Assembly: GCA_025454525.1 (NCBI GenBank)
Contig: JALOOG010000022.1
Location: forward strand, 1 to 64,000
Origin: Anaerolineae bacterium
GTDB taxonomy: Bacteria > Chloroflexota > Anaerolineae > Aggregatilineales > Phototrophicaceae
DNA length: 64,000 nucleotides
Reading direction: 5' to 3'
Shown: one piece after another, positions 33,745-43,017 of the stretch
How the letters are laid out: the number at the start of each line of letters is the position of its first letter
How positions within the stretch are numbered: the first letter of the stretch is position 1
Notes under the pieces: generated by a model
The model's input: only the letters and a program-made list of their open reading frames with translations
Database searches by the model: none
Told to the model about the DNA's origin: nothing
Translations under genes and position numbers: made by a program

Positions 33745-34593
33745 TTAGATTTTGGACTCTTTGGATAATGCAGCGGCCAATTGCGATGAGATTAACTCTA
33801 ACATCAAGACGTTTTCTTGTGTGATTGACCCGGGACGCTCCCGACAAGCGCTCATCACGCCATAAGTGACTCCGTTAAACATCACCGGAACACATCCGAT
33901 CGCGCCTAAACGTCCGCGTGCCACTAAAGGATGATTCGGACGATCTTCGGGGCCGGCAATCCGGCTTTGACCGTTTAATTGTACCCAGCTCATCAGGTCA
34001 TCGGCGGTCGCCTCTTTGGGTGCAACGGCTTGGATCGCATTTGGCCCCATTTGTGCGCGCAAGGTCAAGCGGAGAGGGGTCTCGGCATCTTTGTGATAGT
34101 AAGCCACATAGTCATAACCCATTTCAAAACAGGATTCGACGGCCACTTGCTGCTTACCGATCATCCCGGTGGCGGTGCGTAACTTCTTGGCAAAATTGCG
34201 GACGGCCGGCAAGCTATCAGAGCGCAAGGTCTCCATGCGGCGCTCAGACATGAGACGGGTAATCCGTCGCACCAGATCGTCATTTTTAAACGGATCGGTC
34301 GAGAGATCATCGGCTTGGCCGGGCATTCCAAAATCGGCCTCTTCATCTACCAATACGATCAACAAGCGCGGGTAAGAATGCCGTAATTCACTCACCAGAG
34401 CGAACACGGTTTCATCAAGGTTGTTATCGATCACCAAAACATCCGCGTGTTGATTGCGATCGGCAAGCACGGCGCGAGTATCGGCAATGGTGTGGACGAT
34501 ATTGAGGGTAAAGCCCTCTTGATTAACGAGATTTTGATAAAAGCGTGAAGCGTCATCTGGTTTGATCGCTAATAGCATACTGACTCGGATCAT
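33745..34593 (-). CDS. Receiver-like plus GAF-domain protein
   Basis: This 282-residue protein has a degenerate receiver-like half (about 1-120: MLLAIKPDDASRF, VLVIDNNLDE, PFKNDDLVRRI) that lacks a clear acidic pair, and a GAF half (about 130-280) with VAYYHKDAETP and GRLGAIGCVPVMFNGVTYGVM. No output enzyme is present. It may be a signalling adaptor that binds a small ligand or a partner kinase. ATG 34593 has AAAGGAAT upstream. Confidence 0.8.
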   Translation of the reverse strand: MIRVSMLLAIKPDDASRFYQNLVNQEGFTLNIVHTIADTRAVLADRNQHADVLVIDNNLDETVFALVSELRHSYPRLLIVLVDEEADFGMPGQADDLSTDPFKNDDLVRRITRLMSERRMETLRSDSLPAVRNFAKKLRTATGMIGKQQVAVESCFEMGYDYVAYYHKDAETPLRLTLRAQMGPNAIQAVAPKEATADDLMSWVQLNGQSRIAGPEDRPNHPLVARGRLGAIGCVPVMFNGVTYGVMSACRERPGSITQENVLMLELISSQLAAALSKESKI

Positions 34594-34632
34594 AGATTTA
34601 TTCCTTTTGTATATAGGTTGAGTACCATGTCG

Positions 34633-35334
34633 TTACCAATGGAGTTCGCTACCGTTCCAACGGAGATAGCGTCCGGTATCTTTGAGGGTTAAACCGTCGA
34701 TCACCCGTAAGATGCCGCTGACCGATTGCGCGGGGGTTAATGAGGCGCTGGATCCGCCCATATCGGTTTGCACCCAACCCGGATCCAGCGCAAGAGCGAT
34801 CACCCCCACCGATCGGAGATCTGCGGCCAAGCCCCGCGTGATCATGTTAAGGGCGGCTTTACTCGCACAATAACCATAATCACCGCCATAAGTTTTATCG
34901 GATAAAGATCCCATTTCGGATGAGAGGTTGATCAAACGGGCGGATGGTGCCTGTTGAAGATGACCTAAAAACGCCTGCGCGATCAGTAAGGGGGCAACGG
35001 TGTTCACATTAAAGATCTGAAGCAGACGTTCGCGGGTTGACCCTAACAATGATTGTTCATGGCTAGGGGGGTTTACCGCGGCGTTGTTGATCAAGACCTC
35101 TAAACGGTCAGTATGTTTTGTGACCTCTTTGGCAGCTTGTCGAATTTGATCGGAATCAGTGACATCTAATGAAATTTCGACAACGTTCGCGGGAAATTGT
35201 GCCTTAAGCGCGCTCAAGGCTGAGCTACCGTTGCGTGAGGCAGCAAAAACGCGAGTATCATCGCGGGCCGCATATTGCCGAACGAGTTCTAAGCCGATGC
35301 CACGATTCGCGCCTGTGATCAAGATGTTGTACAT
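34633..35334 (-). CDS. Short-chain dehydrogenase/reductase (classical SDR)
   Basis: This 233-residue oxidoreductase has the cofactor loop ITGANRGIGLE, VLINNAAVN, a Ser in LINLSSEMG, and YGYCASK (YxxxK catalytic pair). The DPGWVQTDMGG segment is typical of the csgA/sniffer-like subgroup. The substrate is not evident. ATG 35334 has GGAG upstream. It is 13 bases downstream of the M20 peptidase stop and probably cotranscribed. Confidence 0.9.
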   Translation of the reverse strand: MYNILITGANRGIGLELVRQYAARDDTRVFAASRNGSSALSALKAQFPANVVEISLDVTDSDQIRQAAKEVTKHTDRLEVLINNAAVNPPSHEQSLLGSTRERLLQIFNVNTVAPLLIAQAFLGHLQQAPSARLINLSSEMGSLSDKTYGGDYGYCASKAALNMITRGLAADLRSVGVIALALDPGWVQTDMGGSSASLTPAQSVSGILRVIDGLTLKDTGRYLRWNGSELHW

Positions 35335-35347
35335 GGTGGTATCTCCG

Positions 35348-36517
35348 TCATCCGTGTTTATTCTGCATGATCCAAGCGGTTGTTGCCAGCGTTAATGTAA
35401 TCAATTGTTGCATTCCCGAAGCAACAGGCGCGGTTTCGATATACTCATCAAGGCGGTGAGCATTGCCGCCGCGTGTGATCCCAATAGTGACGGTTGGACA
35501 CCCCGCCGCAAGGGGGACATTGCCGTCGGTGCTGCCGGTCTCTAAAGAGGCCCGGATTCCTAATTGACCTAAGGCCGCGATTGCGCCTTGCACTAAAGGA
35601 TGTTCAATGGCGATCATCCCGGCGGGGCGATCACCGACGATTACGACAGTAAAATGCAGATCATCGGTTTTAAGCGCGTTGATCTGATCATAGACTTCAC
35701 GCTCTAATTGTTGGAGCGCTTGTGGCGATTCGGAACGGAGATCTAATAACAGCGACGCGGACGGCGCGATCGTGTTGACTGATTGGCCGCCTTCGATCAC
35801 GCCGATGTTATACGTGGTGCGTGGGTTGGTCGGCGGTTGTAGACGATCGATGCGTGCGCCTAATTGCATCAGACCATGGATCGCGCTTGGTCGTCCGAAA
35901 TGTAACCAACTGTGGCCGCCTTCGGTTTTCGCGGTAATCTGGAGACGACGCACCGCGATCCCCGCGTGATAGATGTGGCCGAAAGCCAAGCCTTCAAGGT
36001 TGATCACACCCGCTAAACGATCTTTCAAACACTCAAAGGCTACTTTCACCCCACCGAGATCGCCTAAGCCTTCTTCACGACTGGTAGCGACAAACCAAAG
36101 ATCACACTCTGGCCGGATTTGTTCTTGCCGTAACCACCAGATCAACCCTAATAAACCCGATACCCCGATGCTGTTATCCCCTAACCCTGGGCCGTAAATG
36201 GTGTTTTGTTGAGGGCGGGTGGTGAGGTCGGTCTCGGCATTAAACACGGTATCGGTGTGAGCCATGACCATTAAAGCCGGTAAGGTAGAGTTCGCACCGG
36301 GTAAACGGCCATAGACGTTAAATACTTCATCCGTACTGATGTCTGTTAAGCCTAATTCGGTAAACTTTTCGCTCACATAGGTCGCACGGGCCGCTTCGGC
36401 AAAGGTGGGCGCGGGAATCTGTTGGATCTGGAGTCCCTGATCGATCACCCATTGGGCGAGTTGGGATAACTGTTGCCAATTCAAACTACGATCTAACTTT
36501 TCAATGAGGTTTTTCAT
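35348..36517 (-). CDS. M20-family metallopeptidase
   Basis: This 389-residue di-zinc peptidase of the M20 (ArgE/DapE/PepT/carboxypeptidase G) family has first metal-site MAHTDTVF with Asp, the bridging Asp in YGPGLGDNSIG, catalytic Glu/metal Glu in SREEGLGDLGG, a dimerisation domain with GGHSWLHFGRPSAIHG, and a terminal metal His near GNAHRLDEYIE. The substrate is probably a peptide or acyl-amino acid. ATG 36517 (MKNLIEKL) is taken; a more upstream start lacks a better ribosome site. Confidence 0.9.
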   Translation of the reverse strand: MKNLIEKLDRSLNWQQLSQLAQWVIDQGLQIQQIPAPTFAEAARATYVSEKFTELGLTDISTDEVFNVYGRLPGANSTLPALMVMAHTDTVFNAETDLTTRPQQNTIYGPGLGDNSIGVSGLLGLIWWLRQEQIRPECDLWFVATSREEGLGDLGGVKVAFECLKDRLAGVINLEGLAFGHIYHAGIAVRRLQITAKTEGGHSWLHFGRPSAIHGLMQLGARIDRLQPPTNPRTTYNIGVIEGGQSVNTIAPSASLLLDLRSESPQALQQLEREVYDQINALKTDDLHFTVVIVGDRPAGMIAIEHPLVQGAIAALGQLGIRASLETGSTDGNVPLAAGCPTVTIGITRGGNAHRLDEYIETAPVASGMQQLITLTLATTAWIMQNKHG

Positions 36518-36684
36518 CCCCCCGACAATCCTCTCTGTGTTATAATCGCGAACACTCACCACAAGTCAGACGGCATTCGCGCAAACTGTAATGGTCTTTA
36601 AGATTACGGTGGCTAAAGTGTCTGTATCAACCGAACGTAATTATGACTCAACGTGCGGGGTTCTGCACGGTATGGATGGGGCCC

Positions 36685-37353
36685 ATGAATAACGCAACGC
36701 TTCTGTTAATTGGTCGGTCTGGCACCAAAGACGATTCAACCTATATTGACGCATTACAAAAGCGCTATACTTTAAAAAATGCGCCCAGTGGTAAACAAGC
36801 GTTAGAATGCGTGCGGATGTATAGTCCTCGATTGGCGGTGTTGGATGCGGTGTCGATGCGAACTCCGGGGGATCGGATCTCACGGATGTTGCGAGATTCA
36901 TTTGGCCAATTGCCGATCGTGCATATTCACCCCGGACGATCGGACGGCATAGAAAGCGCGGCCGATGTGCTATTCACCCCACCTTTGAACACCCGACGGT
37001 TGCTTAACAGCATTGAGCGTCTCTTGAAAGCTTACGATGGTGATGACGAGATCTTGCAATGTGGCAATTTTCAGATGAATGTGCCGCGTCGATTGTTGAT
37101 CTACAATGGATTAGAGCGTCCGCTAAATCCAAAACAGGCCTCGTTATTAGAGTTGTTTTTCCGGCATCCGAACGAGGTGATCGAACGGAAACGATTGATG
37201 GAAACGGTCTGGCAAACCGAATATCTGGGAGACACACGCACTTTAGACGTGCATATCCGATGGGTGCGACAAGCGTTAGAGGAAAGTGGGAAAAACCTCA
37301 AAACGATTCGGGGGATCGGGTATTGTTTGGAAGTGGCCCCAATCACGGAATAA
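36685..37353 (+). CDS. Pseudo-receiver winged-helix regulator (OmpR-like)
   Basis: This 222-residue protein has a receiver-like N-terminal half in which the usual acidic pair is replaced by IGRSG, the central Asp remains (AVLDAVSM), and the C-terminal Lys is missing (LFTPPLN). The C-terminal half is a clear winged helix: RPLNPKQASLLELFFRHPNEVIERKRL and VHIRWVRQALE...TIRGIGYCLE. Such atypical regulators act without phosphorylation. ATG 36685 follows GGATGGGG; ATG 36643 is an alternative. A bidirectional terminator follows. Confidence 0.87.
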   Translation: MNNATLLLIGRSGTKDDSTYIDALQKRYTLKNAPSGKQALECVRMYSPRLAVLDAVSMRTPGDRISRMLRDSFGQLPIVHIHPGRSDGIESAADVLFTPPLNTRRLLNSIERLLKAYDGDDEILQCGNFQMNVPRRLLIYNGLERPLNPKQASLLELFFRHPNEVIERKRLMETVWQTEYLGDTRTLDVHIRWVRQALEESGKNLKTIRGIGYCLEVAPITE

Positions 37354-37381
37354 AAAAACCGACAAGCCCGTCGGTTTTTTT
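37352..37381. terminator. Bidirectional intrinsic terminator
   Basis: A7-ACCGAC (37358-37363)...GTCGGT (37370-37375)-T7 form a hairpin flanked by an A-run and a T-run, serving the convergent wHTH and rpsT genes. Confidence 0.92.
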
Positions 37382-37385
37382 AGCG

Positions 37386-37670
37386 TTATTGGCTGACCGA
37401 TTTTTGCAAAGCGGCAAGTTGTTTCATCAACCGGCTTTTGCGACGGGCAGCGTTGCGCGGATGGATCACCCCACGACTGGCGGATTTGTCTAGATCTTGC
37501 ACCGCTAAGCGGGTGGCTTCAATGGCGGTATTCAGATCCGGATTGTTCGCATGGATCGCTTTGCGCGCACGTTTGACAAAGGTACGGGTGCGATTGCGAA
37601 AATGCCGATTGTAGAGACGGCGCTTCTCGTTTTGACGGATGCGCTTGATAGCAGAACGGTTATTGGCCAT
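37386..37670 (-). CDS. rpsT: 30S ribosomal protein S20
   Basis: This 94-residue protein binds 16S rRNA in the small subunit. It begins MANNRSAIKRIRQNEKRR and ends with HPRNAARRKSRLMKQLAAL, the complete bS20 pattern of standard length, very rich in Arg/Lys. It ends at the bidirectional terminator. Confidence 0.97.
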   Translation of the reverse strand: MANNRSAIKRIRQNEKRRLYNRHFRNRTRTFVKRARKAIHANNPDLNTAIEATRLAVQDLDKSASRGVIHPRNAARRKSRLMKQLAALQKSVSQ

Positions 37671-37736
37671 GACTCTGTTCCTAAATTGAGTTGTGAACGT
37701 AGTGCCGAAAATAATAGCATTGCTTGTGGGCTTTGT

Positions 37737-38666
37737 CTATCCCACAAGCTTTGTTACCAGCAAACCAATTGCCCCAATATTGAGTAGAATCAGCACAATC
37801 AACCCGATTCGCATCATCAGCGGGTGTTGAGCATTGTCCCCCGGAAGGGCGGTCGCTTTGATGTTGGCTGGGATCATCTCAAAATACACACTGGGATCGG
37901 GTTCATCGGTTGGTGAGATGTTATCACCAATGTAAACCCGGCTGCTCTCCGGTGAAGGTGACGGTCGTGAAGAGGATGTTACCGTTGGCTTGGCGGTGGG
38001 GCGTGATGACGCGGGAGTGGCCGGAGTCGCGGGTTTTTTAAACAGATCATCGTCATCATCTAAGGCGGCAGCGCTAAACGGCCCGCTTGTCAAGACGTTA
38101 TCCGCTTCATCCCCGAACGGATCGCCGAAGGGATCATCAAACACATCATCAAAGGCGCTTTCTGGTTTACGGGTGCTTTGATTCAATGCGCCGAAACCGT
38201 CATCATCATCGTCTAAGGTGAAAGCGGGTTCGGAGTCCTCAAAAAAGTCAGTCGTGGTGAACGGGTTGGCGGCGTTGCTCCCCGGGCTAGAAGGCGCTTT
38301 GAGCCAATCATCGTCATCATCCACCGCTTCTACTTTGGGCGCGGGGGATGAGATTGGTGGGGTTGGGGAAGGCGCGGGTGATTTTTTTAGCGAGATCTCT
38401 GGCGCGGGTGATTTTGTCGATTCCGCGTCTAACATCTCAAGGCCTTTTTTGGCGTTGGCGTTATTGGGATTGATAAACAACACGTTTTCAAGGCAAGTGC
38501 GCTTGTCATCGTCAGTTTCGACGACAGCGCTAAGCCATAACCACGCTTGTTCATTATATTGATCGAGTTCGGTCGCTTTTTCCCAAAGCGCACGGGCTTC
38601 TTCTTTTTTGTTCGCTTTAAAAGCGCGAATCCCCTCTTTGACCATTGCCTCAACGTTGGCAGACAT
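37737..38666 (-). CDS. TPR-like membrane protein with acidic linker
   Basis: This 309-residue protein has an N-terminal TPR-like repeat region (about 1-80: GIRAFKANKKEEARALWEKATELD and LFINPNNANAKKGLEML), a long low-complexity Pro/Ser/Asp linker with many DDDDD stretches (about 85-250), and a C-terminal membrane helix (MRIGLIVLILLNIGAIGLLVTKL). It is likely a tail-anchored scaffold. ATG 38666 has AGAGGAAAA upstream. Confidence 0.8.
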   Translation of the reverse strand: MSANVEAMVKEGIRAFKANKKEEARALWEKATELDQYNEQAWLWLSAVVETDDDKRTCLENVLFINPNNANAKKGLEMLDAESTKSPAPEISLKKSPAPSPTPPISSPAPKVEAVDDDDDWLKAPSSPGSNAANPFTTTDFFEDSEPAFTLDDDDDGFGALNQSTRKPESAFDDVFDDPFGDPFGDEADNVLTSGPFSAAALDDDDDLFKKPATPATPASSRPTAKPTVTSSSRPSPSPESSRVYIGDNISPTDEPDPSVYFEMIPANIKATALPGDNAQHPLMMRIGLIVLILLNIGAIGLLVTKLVG

Positions 38667-38933
38667 TGGTTTTCCTCTATCTATAATATGATCTTGCGTC
38701 TAGTATAACACAGAGGCAAGCGTGATGAGTAACTTTGGCAGGCAACGAATAGGGTAATCCCTGCAAAAAAACTCAACCAAAAAGTCGTAACACTCCATAA
38801 GCATCGAAAATAAAAATAGTGCGTAGATTTATTAAAACGATCGGAGTGCTTTTTGATTTAAGCGTTTACCTTACAATTGCATAAGCCTTTAATTTCGCCT
38901 AAACTGTAACAGAGGGTAAATATGGGGGATGAT

Positions 38934-39645
38934 ATGACGGCTCTCAACGTTTTATGCGTTACAATCACTCAATGGCTATTTGGCTTGGGATCGACGCACG
39001 CGGGTGACATTTCTCGCAGAAAACCTTGATCTACTCTGGGATTATCTGCATCGTGTTCCTATTGCAGAATACCCCGATGTGATCGTGATTGACGCAGATC
39101 ATATTGGTGGCCCAGCGACCTTAAAGATCACCATTGAGCAGTTACGGCTCAAAATACCCTCGCTTCGGGTGGTATGTTTAACGCAATTGGTCAATCCCGA
39201 TCTGGTGGAGATCGCGGCAGATGCTCATGCCAACGCCTTTTTACTCAAACAAGAGGTGCGTTTACAGATCACTTGGGCGATCGTCTACACCTTAGATCAT
39301 GATTTTGTCGTGACACCCGGAGTCGCGAAGGCCTGTGCGCGCAGTTTTAACAGTCGGATCTTTCATGCGACCGTGTTACCCAAAAATCGCGAATATCCCG
39401 AACTCACCGAGCGCATTCGGCAAGCGATCGCCCTGTGTGTGATCGAAGGGATGCCCGCGCACTTGGCCGCGCACGAAATGGGCATCAGCCTACACACGAT
39501 CCGCGGTTACATCAAAGAGGGCTATCGCATCTTGGAGTCGTATGATGAAACGGAATATCCGGTAGATATGACTCCCCAAGAGCGCGCTTTTATGCGGTTT
39601 ACCGCGCTCTCAGAAGATGAGGCCCAACGCGATGAACACAAATGA
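38934..39645 (+). CDS. LuxR/NarL-like response regulator, probably frameshifted near the start
   Basis: The long frame (38980-39645, about 221 residues) has a receiver-like half (DVIVIDADHIGG with central Asp, AFLLKQEV with Lys) and a helix-turn-helix C-terminus (VIEGMPAHLAAHEMGISLHTIRGYIKEGYRIL). It has only a TTG at 38980, no ribosome site, and lacks the first strand of a receiver. GGGGG (38924-38928) precedes ATG 38934 in another frame, which reads MTALNVLCV, a fitting first strand, then TGA at 39027. A single-base shift between 38950 and 38985 would join the two. The shift may be a sequencing error or a real disruption. Confidence 0.7.
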
Positions 39646-39685
39646 CCTTGAGGGGATCAATCTCCCCTCTTACGGTCTGCTGGCT

Positions 39686-40669
39686 TCAACCCGGAATCCA
39701 CGTCTGCAAAAAGTCAACGCTATCGATCCATTCGCCGTTAATGTTCATCTCCCAATGCAAATGCGGCCCACTGCTTCGGCCGGTGTTCCCACTCATGCCG
39801 AGGATCTGCCCTTTGCTAATTTCTTGCCCGCGCACCACATGGATCTGGGAAAAATGCGCGTAACCCGAAAAGATCCCGTAGCCATGATCAATGATGACCA
39901 GATTCCCGCGAATATCCATCAGGCCAGCAAACGCCACGATCCCGCTTGCAGAGGCAAAGATCGGCGTACCCGTTTCAGCGCGCAAATCCCATCCGGTATG
40001 CAACGTCTCGGCCGTGCCATTAAACACCCGCAACGCACCAAATTGCGAGGTAAGCGGTGCATTTAACGGGAATTGCCAATCCACCTCACCTGAATCCCAT
40101 AAACGCTCTTGGGTGATGTTTTGGAACACACTGGCCACCCGCGCAAATTCCGCCCGTTCCACCAACGGATCAATCAGATAAGCGCGTTCAGGGGGCAATT
40201 CCACCTCTTGCAAGACGAACCCCCCTAAAGAGACGGCAAATCGTGCGGGGATTGTGATCCGGGTTTCATCCGCTAACACGGCATAGATCTCAAAATCATA
40301 TTCGCGGGCCGTTTGTTCGATCCCGACCGCGATCAACCCGTAAAAGCCTTCTCCATCAACGGGAAAAAACTCTATGATGCGCCCGAATACTTGCGCTCGT
40401 ACTTCACGCACACCCGGCCCATCGACTCGCACGACTCCGGCCCGACCTTGTTTCAGCGACTCAAAAAACAATTCGACCGTGATCCCATCTTGACTCAAGC
40501 TGATTGCAGGGGGGGGTTTAGGGATCGCGGTCGGAGTCACATCCGACGGAATCGCGGTTGCAATCGGCGTAGGGGTAGAGAGCGGTTCTTGGGCTAAGGT
40601 CAAGGTGACCAAGAGTCCCGCCCATAAGATCGATACCAACACAACAAAAACACGGTTCACACGGTTCAA
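39686..40669 (-). CDS. Secreted M23-family peptidase
   Basis: This 327-residue protein has a signal peptide (VFVVLVSILWAGLLVTLTLAQ), a T/P linker (to about residue 55), a beta-rich middle region, and a C-terminal LytM/M23 domain with HTGWDLRAETGTPIFA (first zinc His/Asp), GNLVIIDHGYGIFSGYAH, SGNTGRSSGPHLHWEM (HxH). M23 enzymes cut peptidoglycan cross-bridges. The start is TTG 40669 with GGAGGA six bases upstream. It runs convergent to the LuxR-like gene, 40 bases away, and may be in an operon with the lipoprotein at 40685. Confidence 0.92.
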   Translation of the reverse strand: MNRVNRVFVVLVSILWAGLLVTLTLAQEPLSTPTPIATAIPSDVTPTAIPKPPPAISLSQDGITVELFFESLKQGRAGVVRVDGPGVREVRAQVFGRIIEFFPVDGEGFYGLIAVGIEQTAREYDFEIYAVLADETRITIPARFAVSLGGFVLQEVELPPERAYLIDPLVERAEFARVASVFQNITQERLWDSGEVDWQFPLNAPLTSQFGALRVFNGTAETLHTGWDLRAETGTPIFASASGIVAFAGLMDIRGNLVIIDHGYGIFSGYAHFSQIHVVRGQEISKGQILGMSGNTGRSSGPHLHWEMNINGEWIDSVDFLQTWIPG

Positions 40670-40684
40670 AGAATGTTCCTCCGA

Positions 40685-41503
40685 TTAAGGCGTGGGGGTT
40701 AAGGTTGGAAATGGAGCGGCCGTAGGCATCAAGGCAAAATCGATCTCCACGGTATCCATGATCGCTTGCAATTCACCCAACGCCGGGCCATCCATCGCGA
40801 CATCCGGTTCTGTATACACATAAAAGGCAAAGTTGACCCCTTCATACTGGGTCAAGACAAACCAGCCTTTGATGTCAGGCAATTTTGGTGTATCGGGGAT
40901 GTCTGCTGGACAACCGGTCACTGCAAAAAACGCACCCACCCCGACGATCTCACCGATATTAAACTCACGAGTGACATCAAAACCGGGGATACAACCCGGA
41001 TCCATGATCGTAAACGTCAATAGCCGAATGCCATCTGCACGGAGGTCAATTTGTGCGCCCGCTTCTAGACCTGGATCCACATTGGTCACATTTTGAAAGC
41101 CCCATAACACGGTAATAAATCCCGTGCCACCGGTCACCTCACCCCGAAAGACGGTAAACGGTAAAAACACCGTCGTACCCGCTTCATTTAAGGGGAGCGC
41201 CGCATCTACTTGTGTCCAACCATCGGGGAAATTGATTCGTAGTGGTGCGCCAAAATTCATCTCAACGACCTCTAAAACGTTGAGTTCATCCGTGGCCGCA
41301 AGATCCGGTGTCGGAGAAGTCAGCGTAAGATCCGGCGTGAGCGTGGGTGTGATCGGTGGTGTGAGGGTAGAAGTCGGGACAAGCGTCGGTGCATCTGTGG
41401 CCGTGACCACTCTAACCTCTTGGGTGGGCGTGCTTGCGGAGCTGGGATTACAGGCGGTCGTGATCAGCGCTAGGCCGATCACGGTTACAATCAACAAGCG
41501 CAT
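40685..41503 (-). CDS. Lipoprotein with Thr/Pro linker
   Basis: This 272-residue protein has a lipobox ITTAC (Cys near residue 18), a T/P linker (about 30-70) and a domain with LRINFPDGWTQVDA, in the same loose class as the lipoprotein at 5823. It ends in a short T/P tail. The function is unknown. ATG 41503 has AAGGA upstream. It lies 15 bases before the M23 gene in the same direction, so the two are likely cotranscribed. Confidence 0.8.
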   Translation of the reverse strand: MRLLIVTVIGLALITTACNPSSASTPTQEVRVVTATDAPTLVPTSTLTPPITPTLTPDLTLTSPTPDLAATDELNVLEVVEMNFGAPLRINFPDGWTQVDAALPLNEAGTTVFLPFTVFRGEVTGGTGFITVLWGFQNVTNVDPGLEAGAQIDLRADGIRLLTFTIMDPGCIPGFDVTREFNIGEIVGVGAFFAVTGCPADIPDTPKLPDIKGWFVLTQYEGVNFAFYVYTEPDVAMDGPALGELQAIMDTVEIDFALMPTAAPFPTLTPTP

Positions 41504-41577
41504 AAATTTGTTTTCCTTGTTAGATGTCTCTCATCCTCTCATTATGACAAGAGACACCCGATAAGAAAATAGTTGAA

Positions 41578-42918
41578 TCAGCGCGGTTCAACGATCATCT
41601 GGAGATCGCCTTTGGGTTGCAACACGATCAACGGTTGTAATTCCGGCGCGCCTTGATCGGGGGCCAAACGTAACCGCGCTTTCTGTAACACGGTTGCGAG
41701 GATCAATTGCGCTTCCATCAACGCGAAGCCATTGCCAATACATACGCGCGGCCCCCCGCCGAACGGAAAATACGAATACGGCACGATCTGATCTTCACAT
41801 TCCGGGGCAAACCGATCCGGGTTAAACAGAGTTGGTTCACGGAAATAACGTGGATCATGATGAATCTGATACACCGGAATATGGATCAACGCGCCCTTTT
41901 TGAGCAGATACCCACCAATCTCAACATCTTCGGCCACTTCACGCGGAAACATCCAGGTTGGGGGATAAAGACGCATCGACTCTTTAAACACCATCAGGGT
42001 ATAGCTTAATTGTGGTAAGTCGGCAAAGGTGAGCGGACGCGCTCCGATCGCATCTATTTCAGCGATCAAACGCGCTTCCACTTGGGGATGACCCGCAATC
42101 AGATACCATGTCCACGCTAAAGCGGTTGCTGTGGTCTCATGGCCGGCGATAAACAAGGTCATCGCCTCATCTCGCGCTTGTTGATCGCTCATGCCTTGCC
42201 CCGTATCATCTTTGGCCATCAACAACATCGATAGCAGATCGCCATAATCTTCACCAGATTGACGACGTTCCGCGATGATCCGTAAGATAATTTGATCGAT
42301 CGTGTGGATGGCATCCCGTTCCCGTTGTTTATGCGGTAAAGGCAACCAATCCGGCAAAGAAAACGGCATCCGCATTTCACGAAAGGCCATCTCTTGCAAA
42401 ACTTGGATAATTTCGCCGATCAAGTTTGATTCGGAGGAGACATCCGCATTAAACAGCGTCTTGGTGACGATCTTACGAGTCAAGTCTGACATCGTGTGCT
42501 GAATCGGGAGTTGGATCGTTTTTCCCTGCCAAGCAGCGATCATCTGCTCTGTGTATGTAACCATCGCATCGGCGTAACGGTGTAAGCGTTGAGTATGAAA
42601 GGCCGGTTGCACTAGTTTACGTTGCCTACGCCAAAAATCACCATCGCTATTGACCAAACCATCCCCATCAAATTTGCCGAATACCTCTTTTTGTCGATAC
42701 CATTTTTGAAATTTTTTCGCCTGTTTGACCAACACCTCATAGACCAATTGCGGGGTTTTGACCATATAACCGTCGATCGGGCCAAGCCGATAGTAGATTA
42801 AATCGCTGTCATACTTGGCGCTAAGCTGTGTCAGATAGTGCAAGGGATCGCGCCCAAAGCCGCGAATAGTGTCAAAGCCCAATAGAAGATTGCTGGGGCC
42901 GGGTGGATAATTCATGCT
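41578..42918 (-). CDS. Cytochrome P450
   Basis: This 446-residue heme monooxygenase has the I-helix oxygen-activation motif AGHETTATALAW, ESMRLYPPTW (ExxR), the PERF-like NPDRFAPE, and the heme-ligand loop FGGGPRVCIGNGFA with the Cys thiolate. There is no membrane anchor, as in bacterial soluble P450s; the bacterial fatty-acid/alkane (CYP102/CYP4-like) group is a possible relation. No ferredoxin gene is adjacent. ATG 42918 follows AAAGGGA; a TTG 18 bases upstream is the alternative. It is divergent from the TetR gene at 43018, which likely regulates it. Confidence 0.93.
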   Translation of the reverse strand, partial: SMNYPPGPSNLLLGFDTIRGFGRDPLHYLTQLSAKYDSDLIYYRLGPIDGYMVKTPQLVYEVLVKQAKKFQKWYRQKEVFGKFDGDGLVNSDGDFWRRQRKLVQPAFHTQRLHRYADAMVTYTEQMIAAWQGKTIQLPIQHTMSDLTRKIVTKTLFNADVSSESNLIGEIIQVLQEMAFREMRMPFSLPDWLPLPHKQRERDAIHTIDQIILRIIAERRQSGEDYGDLLSMLLMAKDDTGQGMSDQQARDEAMTLFIAGHETTATALAWTWYLIAGHPQVEARLIAEIDAIGARPLTFADLPQLSYTLMVFKESMRLYPPTWMFPREVAEDVEIGGYLLKKGALIHIPVYQIHHDPRYFREPTLFNPDRFAPECEDQIVPYSYFPFGGGPRVCIGNGFALMEAQLILATVLQKARLRLAPDQGAPELQPLIVLQPKGDLQMIVEPR

Positions 42919-43017
42919 GTGATTCCCTTTGCTCAAATCAATCGGATTAAAGTTGTTTTCAGCGTAAAATAAAGCGAGTTAGGCTGTCAATTTATCAGTT
43001 TTAAATGGAGAGCAAGA

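Noticed and set aside
38667-38933. Hairpin CACTCC...GGAGTGCTTTTT upstream of the LuxR-like gene
   Set aside because: The arms are six bases and nearly 50 bases apart; no convincing terminator or riboswitch structure.
42919-43017. Palindromic operator in the P450/TetR gap
   Set aside because: Only short AATC/GATT pairs were found; too weak to annotate.
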